Assembly (NCBI GenBank): GCA_030067055.1
Contig: JASJAL010000366.1
Coordinates: forward strand, 1-6,460
From: Kiloniellales bacterium
Lineage (GTDB): Bacteria; Pseudomonadota; Alphaproteobacteria; Kiloniellales; JAKSBE01
Length of the DNA stretch: 6,460 nt
Direction of reading: 5' to 3'
Shown here: positions 1-5,270 of the stretch, piece by piece
Layout of the letters: every line of letters begins with the position of its first letter
How positions within the stretch are numbered: position 1 is the stretch's first letter
Made by a program: the position numbers and the translations under genes
The notes under the pieces: generated by a model
Database searches by the model: none
Seen by the model: the letters and a program-made list of their open reading frames with translations, nothing else
What the model was told of the DNA's origin: nothing

Positions 1-197
1 TGCTGCTTCAGATCTTCCGGGACGGCATGGAGCGCTACGGCGGCCGGGAATGGTCGCCGAACATCGTGCGGCGCCTGGAGGAGGCCTGCGACGTCCAGGT
101 CCTGGCGCCGGGCTTCCCGGCCGAGATGACCGACGACGAGCCCGAGGTGCCGGGCCGGGAGGTGATCCCGACCGGCGCGGCCTCCCGCGCTGGCTAG
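1..197 (+). CDS. 3' fragment of a gene, possibly a 3-hydroxyisobutyrate dehydrogenase-like NAD(P)-dependent oxidoreductase
   Basis: An open frame runs in from the left edge (first whole codon at 3) and ends at TAG 195-197, giving the last 64 residues of a protein. The frame reads as real coding sequence: third positions are almost all G or C, and the peptide is balanced in charge and hydrophobicity (LLQIFRDGMERYGGREWSP, then an NIVRRLEEAC helix and an APGFPAEM segment). It ends in an acidic, Pro-rich tail (DDEPEVPGREVIP). The YGGREWSP and APGFPAEM segments remind me of the C-terminal tail of some 3-hydroxyisobutyrate or 6-phosphogluconate dehydrogenase-like oxidoreductases, but no cofactor or catalytic motif lies inside the window. 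The product name is therefore a weak guess; that this is a genuine gene end is much more secure. A forward frame starting at ATG 50 overlaps it but encodes an Arg/Gly/Pro-rich shadow peptide. Confidence 0.55.
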   Translation, partial: LLQIFRDGMERYGGREWSPNIVRRLEEACDVQVLAPGFPAEMTDDEPEVPGREVIPTGAASRAG

Positions 198-369
198 AGA
201 TATACCCAGACCATAGAAATCAGGTTATTAGGCCCGCTCTTTAAAGCCCGAAAACCGCCCCGAGACACAGTTTTGTCCCAGGAGGTTCCGAGAATTGCTC
301 CAGGACAAACGCTGAGGCGACTTTATCTTCCTAGGTGGAAGAACACCAAAGTCCGAGCTTCGAGGACCG
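198..369. other. intergenic spacer upstream of ccmI
   Basis: These 172 bases are clearly richer in A/T than the flanking genes, as expected for a region holding the upstream gene's end and a promoter for ccmI. I see no convincing -35/-10 pair and no hairpin with a T-run. The only structure is an imperfect inverted repeat, TTTGTCC at 272-278 with GGACAAA at 303-309. Four further inner pairs (281-284 with 298-301) are offset by a small internal loop. It could be an operator or a 5'-leader stem, or chance. Confidence 0.5.
272..309. repeat. imperfect inverted repeat upstream of ccmI
   Basis: TTTGTCC (272-278) is the exact reverse complement of GGACAAA (303-309). Inside it GGAG (281-284) can pair with CTCC (298-301), leaving a 13-base loop and a 2-versus-1-base internal loop. 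It lies about 60 bases before the ccmI start codon. No T-run follows, so it is not a standard terminator. A role as operator or leader structure is inference only. Confidence 0.3.
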
Positions 370-1299
370 ATGACTTCTTGGCTCAGCCTTGGCGCATTTG
401 CACTCTTCGTGTTCAGCGCCCTACTGCTCGTTCTGGTCGGCAGACGCCGTCTCCGGGCCGAAGGCGTTGAGCAACACCGGGCCTTCAAGGACCGGCTGCG
501 GGAAATCGAACGGGAAGTCGACTCGACCTTACGCAGCGAGTCCGAGGTCGAGGCGACCTTGGTCGACATCAAGCGTCGCCTATTTCTGGCCGCGCGCAGT
601 GAGACGAGCCTGATCGCGCTGGTGCCGCGATTGCTGACCAGATCCAGAAGAACCTGCCTGGCCGCCCTGGTCCCGGGCGTCGCCCTGGGAACTGCCCTCG
701 CCCTCAGCGACGCCGGACCACGGGCGCCGCTGCCCCTGCCGGCAGCAATGGAGTCCGAGTACTCCGCGGCAAACAGCCTGGAAAGCGTCGAGACCCTCGT
801 CACGCGCCTGGCCGCCCGGCTCCAGGAACAGCCCGAGGACATCGCCGGCTGGCGCAAGCTGGGTTGGTTCTACGTGAACCTCGGCCGCTATCGGGACGCG
901 GCCTGGGCCTACGGAAAGGCCGCGGCCTTGAAGCAGGATTCGGCGGCCTTCCACTCCGCCTACGGCGAGGCGACCGTCCTCGCGGCCGAAGGCCAGGTGA
1001 CCGCGGAGGCCTTGCGTATCTTTGAAACCGCCCTCGCCCTGGACTCGGCCGAGCCGCGCGCCCGTTTCTACCTCGGCCTGGCCCAGCAGCAGGCCGGCAA
1101 CAAGATCGAGGCGCTGGCGATCTGGAGCAGCGTCATCGACGATGCGGCGCCCGCGGCAGCCTGGCTGCCGGACCTGCGGTCACGGCGTTCCGCCCTCGCC
1201 AAGGAACTCGGCCTCAGCGAGCCCGCGGCAGTGCCAAACGTCTCCGATGCCGCCGCCGAACCCGCCGAACTGCCGGCCGAGGGTCTGGGCGACAGCTAG
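370..1299 (+). CDS. ccmI: c-type cytochrome biogenesis protein CcmI (CycH-like TPR apocytochrome chaperone)
   Basis: CcmI is an inner-membrane protein of the System I cytochrome c maturation pathway. It holds apocytochrome c by its C-terminus and delivers it to the CcmF/CcmH haem ligation complex. The 309-residue product has the family layout. A transmembrane helix spans about residues 4-23, followed by a basic, helical cytoplasmic loop (about 33-78, with KDRLREIEREVDSTL and a VDIKRRL segment). A second transmembrane helix lies at about 97-112. A periplasmic region follows with TPR-like repeats at about 143-260; the WRKLGWFYVNLGRYRDA and ARFYLGLAQQQAGNKIEAL segments are typical CcmI TPRs. The tail is Ala/Glu/Pro-rich. 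The start ATG at 370 has GAGGA at 362-366 just before it. The spacing is short, but the membrane helix begins immediately, so this start is preferred. No other ccm gene is adjacent: the upstream neighbour is an unrelated gene end and the downstream gene is convergent. The family assignment is confident; the partner cytochrome is unknown. Confidence 0.85.
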   Translation: MTSWLSLGAFALFVFSALLLVLVGRRRLRAEGVEQHRAFKDRLREIEREVDSTLRSESEVEATLVDIKRRLFLAARSETSLIALVPRLLTRSRRTCLAALVPGVALGTALALSDAGPRAPLPLPAAMESEYSAANSLESVETLVTRLAARLQEQPEDIAGWRKLGWFYVNLGRYRDAAWAYGKAAALKQDSAAFHSAYGEATVLAAEGQVTAEALRIFETALALDSAEPRARFYLGLAQQQAGNKIEALAIWSSVIDDAAPAAAWLPDLRSRRSALAKELGLSEPAAVPNVSDAAAEPAELPAEGLGDS

Positions 1300-1350
1300 G
1301 ACACCGGCGCGGCGCTCATTCCAATTCCGATGGGAAATTCTTGAGGGCGA

Positions 1351-1369
1351 AGCCTCAGGTCTTGAGGCT
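1351..1369. terminator. perfect 7-bp stem-loop between convergent ccmI and rlpA
   Basis: AGCCTCA (1351-1357) and TGAGGCT (1363-1369) pair perfectly around the 5-base loop GGTCT. The stem overlaps the rlpA stop codon (1355-1357, minus strand) and lies about 50 bases past the ccmI stop. The position between two convergent genes suits a two-way transcription end, but neither strand has a run of T after it, so this is a weak terminator candidate. Confidence 0.3.
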
Positions 1370-1762
1370 GACGCGGCCGATGGCCTCGACCCGGACCCTG
1401 GCGACCCCTTGCCTGATCATACCCAGGCGGCCCGCCGCGGCCTTCGAAAGATCGATGATCCGGCCGCCGGCGAAGGGACCCCGGTCGTTGATGGTGACCA
1501 CCACGGTGCGGCCGTTCTTGACATTGGTCACCCGCACCTGGGTCCCGAAGGGCAGGCTGCGGTGGGCCGCGGTCAGCGCGTTCATGTTGAAGCGGACGCC
1601 GCTGGCGGTCTTACGACCCTGGAATCCAGGACCGTACCAGGAGGCCTCCCCGACCTGATCGTAGTCCGGCACCTCGCCGGGGGCGTAGCGCGCCTCTTCG
1701 CGCCCGCCGGCGCAAGCGGCCAAGGTCAGAACCAGGACGATCGTCACGAGAGGATTTCGCAA
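1355..1762 (-). CDS. rlpA: RlpA-family lipoprotein (double-psi beta-barrel, putative septal peptidoglycan-binding protein)
   Basis: RlpA proteins are outer-membrane lipoproteins that bind or cleave peptidoglycan lacking stem peptides, often at the division septum. With the TTG start at 1762 the product has 135 residues: a short lipoprotein signal with lipobox LAAC (Cys17), a short linker, then a double-psi beta-barrel at about 38-130. The barrel carries [40 protein letters not shown] and [10 protein letters not shown]. No C-terminal SPOR domain is present, so it is a short form of the family. The TTG start is chosen because GGAGGAGGGG (1775-1766) sits ideally before it and the signal peptide then begins at once. 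The longer GTG start at 1783 would translate through that ribosome binding site and add PEEGS-type residues before the signal. The barrel's usual TASGE reads TASGV here (Val56), and Asn59 replaces an Asp found in some homologues. His67 and Asp93 remain, so lytic activity is doubtful. It converges on ccmI and follows aapP. Confidence 0.85.
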   Translation of the reverse strand: MRNPLVTIVLVLTLAACAGGREEARYAPGEVPDYDQVGEASWYGPGFQGRKTASGVRFNMNALTAAHRSLPFGTQVRVTNVKNGRTVVVTINDRGPFAGGRIIDLSKAAAGRLGMIRQGVARVRVEAIGRVSLKT

Positions 1763-1765
1763 GGA

Positions 1766-1775
1766 CCCCTCCTCC
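1766..1775 (-). promoter_or_regulatory. strong ribosome binding site deciding the rlpA start
   Basis: On the minus strand GGAGGAGGGG ends three bases before a TTG codon (1762-1760); the GGAGGA core is about seven bases from it. The match to the anti-Shine-Dalgarno sequence is far better than anything before the alternative GTG at 1783. It is therefore the main argument for the TTG start. Confidence 0.65.
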
Positions 1776-1787
1776 GGCTGCACTCAA

Positions 1788-1799
1788 GGCCTGCAGGCC
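1788..1799. promoter_or_regulatory. 12-base perfect palindrome in the rlpA leader
   Basis: GGCCTGCAGGCC is fully self-complementary and lies about 26 bases before the likely rlpA start codon, just downstream of the TATAGT hexamer at 1812-1807. If that hexamer is the -10 element, the palindrome would cover the transcription start, a position suited to a repressor site. Short GC palindromes also occur by chance in DNA of this composition, so the role is uncertain. Confidence 0.25.
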
Positions 1800-1806
1800 G
1801 GCCCGG

Positions 1807-1812
1807 ACTATA
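1807..1812 (-). promoter_or_regulatory. possible -10 element for rlpA
   Basis: The minus strand reads TATAGT here, a five-of-six match to the sigma-70 -10 hexamer in an otherwise GC-dominated stretch. It would give a leader of roughly 35-40 bases. The nearest -35-like hexamer, TTGCCA (1841-1836), is 23 bases away, which is too far for a standard promoter, so support is weak. Confidence 0.25.
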
Positions 1813-1855
1813 GCGGCCGACCGCCGCCGGCGTTGTGGCAAATCGAGGGCGTCGA

Positions 1856-1870
1856 CCGACCACCGGTCGG
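1856..1870. repeat. 6-bp inverted repeat upstream of rlpA
   Basis: CCGACC (1856-1861) and GGTCGG (1865-1870) form a perfect six-pair stem around the loop ACC. It lies in the aapP-rlpA gap. No T-run follows on either strand. It could be an operator, a leader hairpin or chance. Confidence 0.25.
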
Positions 1871-1915
1871 GCAACCTCGACTCCGCGCGGCACGCCACTC
1901 TGCCGCACCGTTCTT

Positions 1916-1943
1916 TAGCAATGGTTAGGGGTAGCAATGGTTA
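1916..1943. repeat. tandem 12-base direct repeat with TAACCAT core
   Basis: TAGCAATGGTTA occurs at 1916-1927 and again at 1932-1943, separated by GGGG, giving a 16-base period. Read on the minus strand, toward rlpA, each copy is TAACCATTGCTA. The TAACCAT core matches seven of eight bases of TTAACCAT, a short motif reported for the alphaproteobacterial cell-cycle regulator CtrA. The repeats lie 154 or more bases before the rlpA start and 67 bases after the aapP stop. The repeat itself is certain; binding by CtrA or any other regulator is inference. Confidence 0.55.
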
Positions 1944-1961
1944 CGCGACGCGAAGGTCGCT

Positions 1962-1993
1962 GCCGGCGGCGGCCCATCGGGCCTGCCGCCGGC
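1962..1993 (-). terminator. strong GC hairpin after aapP, probable operon end
   Basis: GCCGGCGGC-GGCCC (1962-1975) pairs with GGGCC-T-GCCGCCGGC (1979-1993): 14 pairs with a single bulged base and a three-base ATC loop. It begins 17 bases past the aapP stop codon. There is no T-run on the 3' side in either direction, so it may act as a 3'-end stabiliser or as part of a Rho-dependent end rather than as a classic intrinsic terminator. A smaller hairpin, GCGAC (1945-1949) with GTCGC (1956-1960), follows it in the direction of aap transcription. Confidence 0.45.
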
Positions 1994-2009
1994 GCCCTCC
2001 CGCTTGTTC

Positions 2010-2792
2010 TCAGTGGGTCAGGATCTGGCTGAGGAAGAGCTTGGTCCGGTCGGACTGCGGGTTGTTGAAAAACTCGTCCGGCCGGTTCTGCTCGATGACC
2101 TCGCCCTCGTCCATGAAGATCACCCGGTCGGCAACGGTCTTGGCGAAGCCCATCTCGTGGGTCACGCAGAGCATGGTCATGCCACTCTCTGCCAGCTGCA
2201 CCATTGTATCCAGCACCTCCTTGATCATCTCCGGATCCAGGGCCGAGGTCGGCTCGTCGAAAAGCATGATCTTGGGGTTCATGCAAAGCGAGCGGGCGAT
2301 CGCGACGCGCTGCTGCTGGCCGCCGGAGAGCTGCCCCGGATACTTCTTGGCCTGCTCCGGGATCTTGACCCGGGTCAGCATCTCCATGGCCGCGCCCTCG
2401 GCCTCCGACTTCGGGGTCTTGCGCACCCATATCGGCGCCAAGGTGCAGTTCTCCAGCACCGTCAGGTGCGGGAAGAGATTGAAGTGCTGGAACACCATGC
2501 CGACCTCGCTGCGGATCGCGTCGATCTGCTTGACGTCGTTGGTCAGCTCAACCCCGTCGACGATGATCTGGCCGCGCTGGTGCTCTTCCAGGCGGTTGAT
2601 GCAGCGGATCAAGGTCGACTTACCGGAACCGGAGGGACCGCAGATGACGATCCGCTCGCCCCGGTTCACGGTCAGGTTGATGTCCTTCAGGACGTGGAAC
2701 TCGCCGTACCACTTGTGGACCTCGACCATCTGGATCGCGATCTCTTCGGACATGCTGGTCTGCAAGGGGCTGGCCTGCGCCGCTTCGGACAT
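2010..2792 (-). CDS. aapP: general L-amino-acid ABC transporter, ATP-binding protein AapP
   Basis: AapP is the cytoplasmic ATPase that drives amino-acid uptake through AapQ/AapM. The 260-residue product contains every expected nucleotide-binding motif: Walker A GPSGSGKS (52-59), Q-loop Gln102 in [10 protein letters not shown], signature LSGGQQQR (155-162), Walker B IMLFDE (175-180, catalytic Glu180), D-loop SALD (183-186) and switch His212. The C-terminal [18 protein letters not shown] ending is typical of the polar amino-acid (PAAT) ATPases such as GlnQ and AapP. The frame stays open upstream to 2993, but that part is an Arg/Ser-rich shadow of aapM. ATG 2792 is chosen because GGGGAG lies nine bases before it and it falls just after the aapM stop (49-base gap). 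A second Met at residue 14 (ATG 2753) is a possible shorter start with a poorer ribosome site. It is last in the aapJQMP operon. No key residue is missing. Confidence 0.93.
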   Translation of the reverse strand: MSEAAQASPLQTSMSEEIAIQMVEVHKWYGEFHVLKDINLTVNRGERIVICGPSGSGKSTLIRCINRLEEHQRGQIIVDGVELTNDVKQIDAIRSEVGMVFQHFNLFPHLTVLENCTLAPIWVRKTPKSEAEGAAMEMLTRVKIPEQAKKYPGQLSGGQQQRVAIARSLCMNPKIMLFDEPTSALDPEMIKEVLDTMVQLAESGMTMLCVTHEMGFAKTVADRVIFMDEGEVIEQNRPDEFFNNPQSDRTKLFLSQILTH

Positions 2793-2841
2793 TTTTTGCG
2801 TCTCCCCGTTCTTGGTTCCCTTGTTTATCCGCCGACTGCGG

Positions 2842-3957
2842 TCACCGTTTGTGGCCGGTCTCGAGCTTGCGCTCCATGTACATCGAGTAGCGCGACATGG
2901 CGAAGCAGAAGATCCAGAAGCCGACCGCCGCCACGACATAGCCTTCGACCGCGAAGCCGAGCCAGTCCGGATTGGTCGCCGCCAGCTGGACAACGCCCAG
3001 CAGGTCGAAGAGCCCGATGATCAACACCAAGGTCGTGTCCTTGAACAGGCCGATGAAGGTGTTGACGATGCCCGGAATGACGAGCTTGAGCGCCTGCGGC
3101 AGGACGATGAAGCTCATGACCTTCGGATAGCTGAGCCCCAGCGCCTGGGCCGCCTCGTACTGGCCCTTGGGAATCGCCTGCAGGCCGCCGCGGACGACCT
3201 CGGCCATGTAGGCGGCCGAGAACATCGCCACCCCGATCAGGGCGCGCAGCAGCTTGTCGAAGTTCACCCCCTCGGGCATGAACAGCGGGAACATCACCGA
3301 GGCCATGAACAGCACGGTGATCAGCGGCACGCCGCGCCAGAGCTCGATGAAGGCGACGCAGATCGCCCGGATGATCGGCATCTTCGAGCGCCGGCCCAGG
3401 GCCAATACGATGCCGATCGGCAGCGACGCGACGATCCCGACCTCGGCGATCACCAAGGTCACCATGAGACCGCCCCAGAGCGAAGTCTCGACCGGCTCCA
3501 ACCCAAAGGCCCCGCCGTAGAGCAGGATGAAGGCGAGGATCGGATAGGGGATCAGAAGGAAGATCCCGGTCCACTTCTTGTAGGGCACACCGGGGATCAT
3601 CAGCGCGGCCAGGCCGACGAACTGGATGATGAAGGTCAGGTTGACCCGCCACAGCTCCTCGACCGGATAGCGGCCGTAGATGAAGACCTTCGACCAGACC
3701 CGGGCGAAGACCCAGCAGGCGCCCTCGCGCGAGCAGTCGTCGCGGGTCTCGCCCGACCAGTCGGCGCTGAAGATCATCCAGTCCAGCGCCGGCACCACCA
3801 GCAGGTAGATCAGGTAGATCGAGAGGATCGTCAGCACCCAGTCGAGCGGGGTCGCAATGAGGTTGTGCCTGAGCCACCCGATCACGCCGACCTCGCTCGA
3901 GGGCGGCGGCAGATCGGGGTGCGAGCCAGGCTGGTAGTCTTGCGTTGTGTCAGCCAT
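2842..3957 (-). CDS. aapM: general L-amino-acid ABC transporter, permease AapM
   Basis: AapM is one of the two inner-membrane channel subunits of the broad-specificity L-amino-acid importer. The 371-residue protein has a polar N-terminal tail (about 1-35) and a membrane helix near 38-58. A non-membrane segment with two cysteines (Cys75, Cys81) follows at about 60-105, then several more helices. The permease core begins around 162 ([17 protein letters not shown]). [10 protein letters not shown] (208-217) is a family hallmark. The EAA loop that contacts the ATPase is at about 264-282, with EAAQALGL at 268-275. The length fits AapM (about 380 residues in Rhizobium) and exceeds simple His/Gln permeases because of the extra N-terminal helices. 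ATG 3957 comes three bases after the aapQ stop, implying translational coupling, with GGAG about ten bases before the start inside the aapQ end. The assignment rests on sequence features and on the JQMP order. Confidence 0.93.
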   Translation of the reverse strand: MADTTQDYQPGSHPDLPPPSSEVGVIGWLRHNLIATPLDWVLTILSIYLIYLLVVPALDWMIFSADWSGETRDDCSREGACWVFARVWSKVFIYGRYPVEELWRVNLTFIIQFVGLAALMIPGVPYKKWTGIFLLIPYPILAFILLYGGAFGLEPVETSLWGGLMVTLVIAEVGIVASLPIGIVLALGRRSKMPIIRAICVAFIELWRGVPLITVLFMASVMFPLFMPEGVNFDKLLRALIGVAMFSAAYMAEVVRGGLQAIPKGQYEAAQALGLSYPKVMSFIVLPQALKLVIPGIVNTFIGLFKDTTLVLIIGLFDLLGVVQLAATNPDWLGFAVEGYVVAAVGFWIFCFAMSRYSMYMERKLETGHKR

Positions 3958-3960
3958 GGC

Positions 3961-5151
3961 TCAGCGCTCCACCAGTGCGATCTTCTTGTTGTACCAGTTC
4001 ATGAACAGCGAGATCAGCAGGCTGACCGTCAGGTAGAAGGCCATGGTGAGGCCGATGATCTCGACCGCCTGGCCGGTCTGCATCAGGACCGTGCCGGCGA
4101 AGACCAGAACGATCTCCGGATAGGCGATCGCGGCGCCTAGGGAGGAGTTCTTGGTCAGGTTCAGGTACTGGCTAGTCAGCGGCGGCACGATGACCCGCAG
4201 GGCCTGGGGGATGATCACCAGGCGCAGGGTCAGGCCCGGCCGAAGGCCCAAGGCATAAGAGGCCTCGGTCTGGCCATGACTGACCGCGAGGATACCGGCA
4301 CGCACGATCTCGCCGATGAAGGCCGCCGTGTACATCGACAGCGCGACCAGCATGGCAACGAACTCGGGCTGGATCCTGAGGCCGCCGGCGAAGTTGAAGC
4401 CCTTCAGCTCTGCGTATTCCCAGGACAGCGGGAAGCCGGTCACCAGGAAGGCGAGCAGCGGCAGGCCGAGGACGAGGCCGACGGTGGCCTTGAAGACAGG
4501 GAACTGCTCACCGGTCTCCATCTGGCGCTTCCTGGCCCAACGCGCCAGGAACACGGAGCCGATGACCGCCACGAGGAAGCCGATGACGACCAGGGAGAAA
4601 CCGGACTCGAACAGAGGCCGGGGCATGTAGAGCCCGCGGTTGTTCAGGAAGAAGGAATCCCAGGCGTTGAGGCTTTGGCGCGGTCCCGGCACCGCCCGCA
4701 GCACCGCGAAGTACCAGAAGAAGATCTGCAGCAGCAGCGGCACGTTGCGGATGATCTCGATGTAGACCGCCGCCAGTCGGCTGATCAGCCAGTTGTGCGA
4801 GAGCCGCGCGACCCCGAGCAGGAAGCCCAGGATGGTCGCCAAGGCGATGCCGAAGGCAGAGACCATAAGCGTGTTGATGATCGAGACGACCATCGCCCGC
4901 CAATAGGGCGATTCGGCATTGTAATCGATCAAGGTCTGGCCGATGTCGAAGCCGGCCGTCTTGGTCAGGAAGCCGAAGCCGGAGGAGATCCCGCGGGCTT
5001 CCATGTTCGCGATCGTGTTGTTGACGAGATAGGCGCCGAACGCGATGACGCCGCCGAGCACCAGCACCTGGTAGACCAGCGCGCGAACGCGCGGATCGTT
5101 CCAGAGCACCGGCTTAGCCGGGGCTACCCCCTCTTGGGCCTGTACGGCCAT
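3961..5151 (-). CDS. aapQ: general L-amino-acid ABC transporter, permease AapQ
   Basis: AapQ is the second inner-membrane channel subunit and pairs with AapM. The 396-residue product has a cytoplasmic N-terminus and a first helix at about 25-44. A long soluble segment (about 45-85) follows, then the permease core from about 86 (MVVSIINTLMVSAFGIALA). It includes RNVPLLLQIFFWYFAVL (135-151), extra loop and helix material (about 160-240) characteristic of AapQ rather than of short GlnP-type permeases, and the EAA loop at about 293-311, with EASYALGL at 297-304. The SQYLNLTKNSSLGAAI segment (327-342) is also typical of the family. ATG 5151 is preceded by GGGAGG (5164-5159) with seven bases between, a strong start. 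It is separated from aapJ by 119 bases containing a stem-loop and from aapM by three bases. No defects are seen. Confidence 0.93.
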   Translation of the reverse strand: MAVQAQEGVAPAKPVLWNDPRVRALVYQVLVLGGVIAFGAYLVNNTIANMEARGISSGFGFLTKTAGFDIGQTLIDYNAESPYWRAMVVSIINTLMVSAFGIALATILGFLLGVARLSHNWLISRLAAVYIEIIRNVPLLLQIFFWYFAVLRAVPGPRQSLNAWDSFFLNNRGLYMPRPLFESGFSLVVIGFLVAVIGSVFLARWARKRQMETGEQFPVFKATVGLVLGLPLLAFLVTGFPLSWEYAELKGFNFAGGLRIQPEFVAMLVALSMYTAAFIGEIVRAGILAVSHGQTEASYALGLRPGLTLRLVIIPQALRVIVPPLTSQYLNLTKNSSLGAAIAYPEIVLVFAGTVLMQTGQAVEIIGLTMAFYLTVSLLISLFMNWYNKKIALVER

Positions 5152-5158
5152 GGCGCTG

Positions 5159-5164
5159 CCTCCC
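5159..5164 (-). promoter_or_regulatory. strong ribosome binding site of aapQ
   Basis: The minus strand reads GGGAGG, seven bases before ATG 5151. It is a good Shine-Dalgarno match and fixes the aapQ start. Its strength is notable because the stem-loop just upstream may lower the amount of transcript reaching it. Confidence 0.6.
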
Positions 5165-5196
5165 TGTTACGGCGTGCCATGATGGCCAAAGGGTTC

Positions 5197-5228
5197 GAGC
5201 ATGCCCGGGCCCCCGCCCGGACATGCTC
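5197..5228 (-). promoter_or_regulatory. 14-bp intercistronic stem-loop between aapJ and aapQ
   Basis: On the minus strand GAGCATGTCCGGGC (5228-5215) pairs with GCCCGGGCATGCTC (5210-5197) around the loop GGGG. All 14 positions pair, one of them as G-U. It lies 42 bases past the aapJ stop and 45 bases before the aapQ start. No clear T-run follows (the next bases are CGAACCCTTTGG). A strong hairpin at this place, after the binding-protein gene of an ABC operon, is known from other systems to protect the upstream message or to end part of the transcripts, so that the binding protein is made in excess. The structure is seen; the function is inferred. Confidence 0.55.
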
Positions 5229-5270
5229 TACCCGCTTATTGTTTCTTGCTCCGCTTTGGGCGGACGTTCT

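Noticed and set aside
198..260. Possible tRNA or intrinsic terminator after the first gene
   Set aside because: No cloverleaf or T-arm consensus can be formed, and no stable stem followed by a T-run is present.
228..857. A 209-codon minus-strand frame antisense to ccmI
   Set aside because: The Arg/Ser-rich composition is typical of a shadow frame, and the plus strand encodes a well-formed CcmI.
1022..1813. A 263-codon plus-strand frame spanning the end of ccmI and the complement of rlpA
   Set aside because: It is an out-of-frame reading of ccmI joined to an antisense reading of rlpA; its product has no motif and crosses two well-supported genes.
2793..2993. The 67-codon upstream extension of the aapP frame
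   Set aside because: This part is Arg/Ser-rich, overlaps the end of aapM, and is followed by a proper ribosome site and ATG at 2792, where typical AapP sequence starts.
2825..3877. A 350-codon minus-strand frame overlapping aapM in another frame
   Set aside because: It is an Asp/Arg/Gly/Leu-rich out-of-frame reading of aapM; the in-frame product has clear membrane helices and the EAA loop.
1921..4140. A 739-codon open frame on the plus strand, antisense to aapP, aapM and the end of aapQ
   Set aside because: It is the reverse-strand shadow of GC-rich codons: the predicted peptide is dominated by Arg/Asp/Gln/His runs with no fold or motif, while the minus strand encodes textbook AapP, AapM and AapQ.
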